Part shown: positions 20,301 to 25,631 of the stretch, piece after piece | Position numbering within the stretch: the first letter of the stretch is position 1 | Layout: the number at the start of each line of letters is the position of its first letter | Origin: Lingula anatina | Lineage: Eukaryota; Brachiopoda; Lingulata; Lingulida; Lingulidae | NCBI RefSeq assembly: GCF_001039355.2 | Contig: NW_019775408.1 | Span: forward strand, 404,366-429,996 | Direction: 5' to 3' | DNA: 25,631 bases | The notes under the pieces: model-generated | The model's database searches: none | What the model saw: the letters and a program-made list of their open reading frames with translations, nothing else | What the model was told of the DNA's origin: nothing | Translations under genes and position numbers: made by a program

Positions 20301-21144
20301 AGTAGGCTTTTTACCATGAAATCTTTGTGTATGCAGATCAAATTTTTCCCAGAGCAGACCTTTGACCAGCAAAAAGGGCAGTTCGTTCCCCCCCCCCCCC
20401 AACCTTCCTGGCTATGGGCCTGAAATCAAAATTTCACAGTTTGAAGACTGTATATATTGATAATTGAAAAACGATCATGTTAATTTACAAGTCCCAGCAA
20501 ACTAGCAACTGTTACATTAATTTATTATGAGGGAGACCCATTCCCCTGTGCAGCATACTAAGCTGTTATCATACAATATGGATGTAGCCAAGACCAAAAC
20601 CTGGGGAAGATGGACTCCTAGCAATTTGTCAACACCATTACTAAAAAGTTTTACTGCCCACCTGATTAGTGCATTGTACTAAATAGAATAATATCAGGGC
20701 CAGATTATATTCATTTTGACTTCTTTTCAAAGATATGTTTCACATGTTTTGATTCAACTTGTGCATTATTTCTCAATATGGTTTATGATTTCTTTGCATA
20801 GTTAAGATAGATTTTTCACACATATTTGATTTTTCTAAGTATGAGGCAAATACACACCAAAAAAATTGATGTTATATTTACAGGAAGCGATACCAACAGC
20901 TGTAGACTGTAAGCTGACATTTGACTAATATATTAATAACATACTACTAGTTTCTCATTTTCAGTGTCCTCTTATTGTGGTATAACTACTGGGAAATGGA
21001 CACTGAATTTCTCTTCAGAACACTGCCACACACATTCTGGACATATGTTTGTTCATGAATATTATAATTACTTAACACACAGACACTGTATCAAAATATT
21101 ATTTCAAGTACAGCTGCAGTAATCAGTGAATAAACAATTTATTG

Positions 21145-21187
<43 letters not shown>

Positions 21188-24100
21188 AATGAATACATTT
21201 GGATAAAACGGTCCTGCCTTACCTGAGCCAGTACATGTGGGTTTCCACACACTATCAGCAGGGACTGGGCTCGCGTAATGGCCACGTTGAAGCGTTTTGG
21301 GTTGCTAAGGAATCCCAGGTTAAACCTGCGATCAAAGCCCATCTTTGACTCATTGGATCTCACCTGGTTGACAAACACAGCAATCTCATTAAATATAATG
21401 CAAATGAAATTAAATGAACTGAAGTGCAACAAATAAATTTGCAAAGGGCCAACCAATTCAGGATTTATTTTCCATATAATTTTAATATCATCACTGACTT
21501 GACAAACAAAATATCCCTAAAGTCTTAAAAGTTGACTGCAAACAATTGTGGTAGCCCATTCAGATCTATGTACGTGAAGAATAAAAAATTTTGTAAATTA
21601 TAATTATTATTACAAACATTATATTTCCTTTCACAACAAAATAACGCATAGCACTATCTGGAGAAATTGGACTACAGTGACTTTTAATAATATGAGTCTT
21701 GGTGTTAACAACAGCTAAGGCCCTAAATCAGTAATGGTTAGTTACCGTGGAGATGATAATAACACGTCTTTCTTGTCCCTGAAACTCTTCCACACTTCCA
21801 ACTTTCACCTTCTCCATCCCCAACTTGTCAATCAATAGCCGGATTTTCTCCACCTGCAACATATCAACATAACAATTTTAACTTTTCTCTGTAGGTAACT
21901 AAATAGTGAAGAACAAAAGAGAACTGAAATATATCTTGTGCACAGGCCAACAAAAATATCTGCATTAAAAAGTTTGAAATGGACTTTTTTTTTTTTTGCA
22001 AAAAATACATAAAATGGGGATTTAATTTTTTTTTTTTAATTCTACTGGAAATATATGTAATTTAGTAGCTAATTTTATGTAAATTACATGAGAAATTCCC
22101 ATACCTGTTTTCTGTAAGGAGTTATTATTCCTATATCATTAAATGTTATTGCACACAGCGGGTTGTTCACCAAAGCCTGCAGGTATTTCATCACCTGTAC
22201 AGCTTCCACCGGGTTAAACCAGGACGGACTGTTACCTTCTCGTAAGTCTTCTCCCTGGATAACAACCATATCAAGCTTATATTTTGTTAGTTATAGATAA
22301 ACCATGAGTCAGTGTGAAGCATGAGTGGATGTCACATACACCTTGCTGACAAGTGGTGTGTGTATATACTAAGGCAAATATTGAGGAAAAAAGACTTAAG
22401 AAGGTGTGCGTTGGCAAGATCAGATGCTGGTCTGAGGCAATGGTGTAGTGTTGTAAGTGTCAATCAGGAAATAGGAGAAAGGAAAAAATATTTTTCAAAG
22501 TTCCCATAACTTTACAGTCCAACTGGACTTTTAGTTTTAGACTATTTTTCATTAATTTATCTAAAGATCTCATGACCAAAACACTTCGTTTTCATCCTGA
22601 TTGGTAGTTTTTCTGAGTCCTACCAGTCTAGACCAAGAGACTACTGGACTGAAAAGTGCACTCAGTACTGGGTTCTGCCTTCATTTTCTCCTTACCCTCA
22701 ATCCATGGAATATAATTGGAACATCTTTATTGGGCAACCTGTCCCAGCCACACAAACAGTGGGTCACAGAGGTGCTGCCACACTCTCTGAGCTCACCGTG
22801 GTAAAACAGTTCTGAGGACACCTGTAGCAGTTTGAAATGAGATCTGTAGTTATGTACCAGTTTGGTCACCTGAAAACAGACAAAAAACTTGTAAACATTT
22901 TGAAAATATGAAAGTACATCACTGGGCTTATTCCATCCCATAAACATAGCTGTAATAATTTGTCATTAAAAACACTACAGTTATACTTTTACTACTTATA
23001 ATAATATTAATATTCATTATTAGTACAATCATTACTATAACACAAATACACTCTAACAAAAGCAACAACTTCCAACAGGATATAAGTGATGCAGCAAACA
23101 CCTTCTTACCAGTAACGGGTCATAATTGCCATGGTCAGCAAATCTGACCATGTCCCGAGCATAGAGTGGGCTGTCCATTAGTCTCTCTAAGAATGAATAC
23201 TGGAGGCCATATGTGATAGCATGGCGGGACTTCAGAACTGGGCCTAACTGCATGGGGTCTCCTGCTAACACAATCTGAAACATTTCAAATTGGAAAAAAA
23301 ATATAGAGGAAAAAGAGACAAACAGAAAGCAGGAGTGGCTTGTAATAAAAACTGTCTAGATTACCAAGATCATCAAGATGACAGAACTTGGTTTGTCAAT
23401 AGTTTCATTGTTAACCTGATGTTTTCTGACAAGTGTGACCCCTTAAAAATTCCAATCAATTGTATTTTATTATTAATCAAACATAAAAAGTGGCCTGGCA
23501 TTATAAAATGATAGGCCCAGATAAATAAAACAAGAAATTCAAAGAGAAATTTACAAACATAATTTGGCATTAAAGAAAAGGGGGAAAATTGATGTGACTG
23601 TGATACTGTAAACATATAATTTACAATGCTTTGTTTTAAGGAGACCCTGACCTGAGAATCCTCCCCCACCATCAGGTTCATTGGTACAGCACACTCCGGC
23701 TCCGTGGCCTGGCCAGCCTGTATGAAGACAGTTATATGGTGTGATATATGGTAACTACTTTCATCTTTTCAATGTGGGGGAAATAGTGAATTTTACAGAT
23801 ACTGTATTTTTTAATCCATAATTTGAGCGTGAGCAACAAAATCAAAAAGCAGGCTACTCTTTAGTTCTCTTAAAGCACCACGTTCAATACAAGAACTATC
23901 AGCAAAGTCCCTGTTACCTCGTCAATAAATGCGTGTGTGAAGTGACCACTTTTAAGTCCCACAGTGTTCAGGAGTCCTGCCGTGATACAGGTACAGAGGA
24001 CCACCCTGTGTCTGCAGGCCACCTCCAGGTTGTCCCCCGTTGTACAGTAAGGCTTTAGGAACTCTGGAATGTTCTGGAAAACAGGGGGTCACATTGCTGA

Positions 24101-25631
24101 GAAACTGCATCATAAATATGATATAATTATGTTAAAAATGATAGGACCACCTGTTTGGAAAATTGTTTTTTTAGAAGAACCTGTTGACAATTTTATCTGG
24201 TAAGAAATATTAAAAGCCTTACATTATCTTTTAATTCAAACTCTTTTTCTTAAAGTCAAATTCTAAGTCAGCAGTACTGAGACTGGTGTACAGCAGGGCT
24301 CTCAAAGAAAAAATCAACATTATTTCTTACAACAGTTTTGACACAATATTTCATAATATAACATTTCCAAATCAATGTCTGAATGTTAATTTAAAATGGT
24401 TCTTAAACTGCAAATTGGTTTAACTAGCGTCACCTGATAAGTTTTGATTTTATTTTTTGTTACAAGCATGATATTGCAACTTGTATAAAAAATTATAATT
24501 ATAAAAATGACCGATATTTAAAAATTAATTGAACTGCTGTATGTAACCATATTAAATTCTTATAAATAATATTATTAAGCAGATAAAAAAATAGAATGTA
24601 ACTCCATGTGACTACTTACATCATCAAGTCTGTTGAAAGCATTCAACCTGACAAGATCGCTTTTATTTACAAGGTTACTTTGAAGAAGTTTCTCTGCCTG
24701 AAAAAGGCAAATTGCAATCAAAATTATGCTTAAAATGCATAATAAAACAGTAAAATGAAAAAACAATTTATAAAAAATATTCCCTGGAAATATCACCACT
24801 TTCCTTTCATACTTAAGGTACCCCACATACAAAATTGGTGGTGATTAGTTCTCAAAGTGAGAGCTGAGTGAAACACAAACATTATGACAGAGCTTGATTT
24901 AATCACTCTGCTAGAAAACTTGACCATTAAGTAAATGACTATGTTCTACTTTATTTTCTCAGGTCAGCTATTAGGCAGTTCAGCCACGTTTATTTATCAA
25001 TCACTACATTTATTCTGCATAGACTGTGATAATAAAAAATTAAAATCATCAGTTACCAGTAGATCAGTAGCACTATTGGATGGGGCACAGGCAAGTATTC
25101 TGCTGCCTGGTATGCTATGAAGTACTTGCAGGATAGCCTCCACCATGGTGACAGTTTTCCCTGTACCTGGATTGTTTATAAATTCTGGTATTAGATGCAA
25201 AAATTTATCATATGATCATGGTTGTTATCAGATTCATTATTTTAAGTTAAAATGTATGCTCCAATGTTATAACTGTCTGTACCTGAGGCTGGTTGTCAAA
25301 AAACTTTCCAATTAGACCAAAAGCAGGTCTCATTTAAACTTTTATACAAAGAAGTTGAAAATAATTTAATAGTAATCCAAATAAATTAAGTATGGGTAAG
25401 AAACATAAGCCATGTCTTTCTTGCTATAAAACAGGCACAAAATACTACTGAACCCAGACATTTAGACAAAACAAAAGACATAAGTTTCCTTAAAGCAAAC
25501 ACCCCTCTTCTTTAAAATGGACTCTCCTCAAGAAGCAGACAACAGTATCCGACTTACCTGGTGGCCCAAACAGTACATATGGCGATGGCCTGCTCTGGCC
25601 CTCTAAGATCCTGCTCACTGCTGCCCTCTGA
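16476..25631 (-). CDS. MOV10L1: MOV10L1-type piRNA-pathway RNA helicase, 3' part (eleven exons), truncated by window edge
   Basis: SF1 (UPF1-like) helicase of the MOV10/Armitage group, which feeds piRNA precursors to PIWI processing in germ cells. Exons in transcript order: 25631-25558 (partial), 25166-25057, 24697-24620, 24073-23918, 23717-23652, 23274-23110, 22869-22696, 22254-22105, 21853-21746, 21363-21223, 17069-16476; together 604 aa. Motifs: QRAAVSRIL; Walker [12 protein letters not shown], split by an intron; Ia [86 protein letters not shown]10L1 is preferred over MOV10 because of [26 protein letters not shown] and LVTKLV-NYRSH. The last exon begins with the conserved [20 protein letters not shown] block and then adds about 170 residues of Ser/Thr/Asp/Glu-rich tail. 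The N-terminal half lies beyond 25631. The last intron, 17070-21222, contains the GPCR gene. Confidence 0.92.
17296..17345. repeat. Compound (AT)n-(GA)n microsatellite
   Basis: About fifteen AT units (17296-17326) run straight into about ten GA units (17327-17345). Intronic. Confidence 0.9.
18324..19247 (-). CDS. Orphan rhodopsin-family (class A) GPCR, intronless, 307 aa
   Basis: Seven hydrophobic helices: about 11-35, 44-68, 79-105, 118-140, 169-198, 222-247 and 261-285. Class A landmarks: GN in TM1 (N27), NLAVAD in TM2 (D55), W127 in TM4, P184 in TM5, CWFP in TM6 (237-240), NPILY in TM7 (278-282), then helix 8 FRRGV and a short tail ending RKLCCNK whose Cys pair could be lipidated. TM1-TM3 ([19 protein letters not shown]) resemble the peptide-receptor branch such as galanin/allatostatin-type, but the ligand is unknown. 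Odd features: DKF (99-101) replaces the E/DRY motif, and neither the TM3 start nor ECL2 contains Cys, so the standard disulfide is absent. Sequons are at N159 (ECL2) and N257 (ECL3). ATG 19247 has an in-frame TAG 12 bases upstream. It lies in the last intron of the MOV10L1-like gene, same strand. Confidence 0.88.
   Translation of the reverse strand: METYFDSLPDIFTIINFIIISIGIIGNLLVLLIIICRKTTRTKMYILIGNLAVADLSFLAQQMVVFVTKIPEKIYFLYNYMTFVTVTVSIHTLVLLALDKFMALVLVYTSRAFKTTRNLFITVILLWAVSIVAFYMPVTVFFDSHPGFVHQNGPYMTRNLTFDIDTTPYRITLACFFVFDFMLPLITMTVMYSMVIHQLLCKDRPNPGNISAEMKVVKDKQRLTVVMMIVTVVFVVCWFPKWVNFYLLFFTDLDDRNESYMLFLKFTHLLVVVNSAINPILYAFIYVDFRRGVAVPVDFMRKLCCNK
20236..20440. mobile_element. Short inverted-repeat element with CAGG-GTAGCCAGGAA termini and a poly-C run
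   Basis: CAGGTCAGTAGCCAGGAA at 20254-20271 is inverted against TTCCTGGCTATGGGCCTG at 20406-20423 (15 to 16 of 18 pairing); outside it, TTTGATTTT at 20237-20245 is inverted against AAATCAAAAT at 20424-20433. Inside is a 13-base C run (20388-20400) next to GTTCGTT. From general memory, elements with CAGGCCCGTAGCCAGGA-like ends and C/G runs are widespread in marine invertebrate genomes; that link is recall, not a search. No coding capacity. Confidence 0.6.
21145..21188. repeat. (TAAA)11 microsatellite
   Basis: Eleven perfect TAAA units in the last helicase intron, ending about 35 bases before the exon at 21223. Confidence 0.95.

Larger units (their letters stand above)
17070..21222 (-). other. 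Last intron of the helicase gene, about 4.15 kb, hosting a GPCR
   Basis: Donor CTCAG|gtaagg at 21222 and acceptor tttgaag at 17071-17070 join HVLAQ to DEYWLSLL in phase 0. Besides the GPCR at 18324-19247, the intron holds a TA/GA microsatellite at 17296-17345, an inverted-repeat element at about 20236-20440 and a TAAA array at 21145-21188. The stretches 17350-18320 and 19250-20230 show no further gene. Confidence 0.8.

Noticed and set aside
1-25631. CRISPR array, tRNA or rRNA genes, bacterial contamination
   Set aside because: No regularly spaced repeats, no cloverleaf or rRNA segments seen, and consistent eukaryotic introns throughout.

Overview
This is animal nuclear DNA. It is AT-rich, most genes are split by spliceosomal introns with GT/AG borders, and the protein set is purely metazoan: a cytosolic sulfotransferase, UBXN6, TRAP-delta (SSR4), a rhodopsin-family GPCR and a MOV10L1-type piRNA helicase. 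Gene spacing, intron sizes and the many short inverted-repeat elements and microsatellites suggest an invertebrate. A lophotrochozoan such as a mollusc is my guess, but nothing in the window proves it. All gene models were built by eye from splice sites and family motifs.

Layout from left to right. 1-400: a poly-G run and a hairpin-rich repeat. 414-2905 (+): a complete five-exon cytosolic sulfotransferase of 289 aa. 2906-4700: a repeat-rich spacer with several MITE-like inverted-repeat elements, one inserted inside another. 5234-7359 (-): complete three-exon UBXN6, a p97/VCP cofactor of 439 aa. 7869-8716 (-): a two-exon gene for a 116 aa single-pass membrane protein I do not recognise. 9756-11258 (+): an intronless purple-acid-phosphatase-like protein of 500 aa with a hydrophobic segment near each end. 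12181-15299 (-): complete six-exon SSR4, 173 aa. 16476-25631 (-): the 3' eleven exons of a MOV10L1-type RNA helicase, running off the right edge. Its last intron of about 4.15 kb holds, on the same strand, a complete intronless class A GPCR gene (18324-19247).

The genes do not form a pathway. They are ordinary neighbours: sulfonation (SULT), ER protein translocation (SSR4), p97-linked protein and endolysosomal quality control (UBXN6), transposon silencing in the germ line (MOV10L1), plus receptor and phosphatase functions. Notable arrangements are a head-to-head pair (116 aa membrane protein and phosphatase), a tail-to-tail pair with poly(A) signals only about 20 bp apart (phosphatase and SSR4), and the GPCR nested in the helicase.

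The most interesting points are: the 170-residue acidic tail of the helicase with a SUMO-interaction-like end; the GPCR lacking the usual TM3-ECL2 disulfide and carrying DKF for DRY; the GNHE to GDHE change in the phosphatase active site; and a nested MITE whose removal restores the host element's hairpin. I found no tRNA, rRNA, CRISPR array, viral gene or bacterial-type operon.
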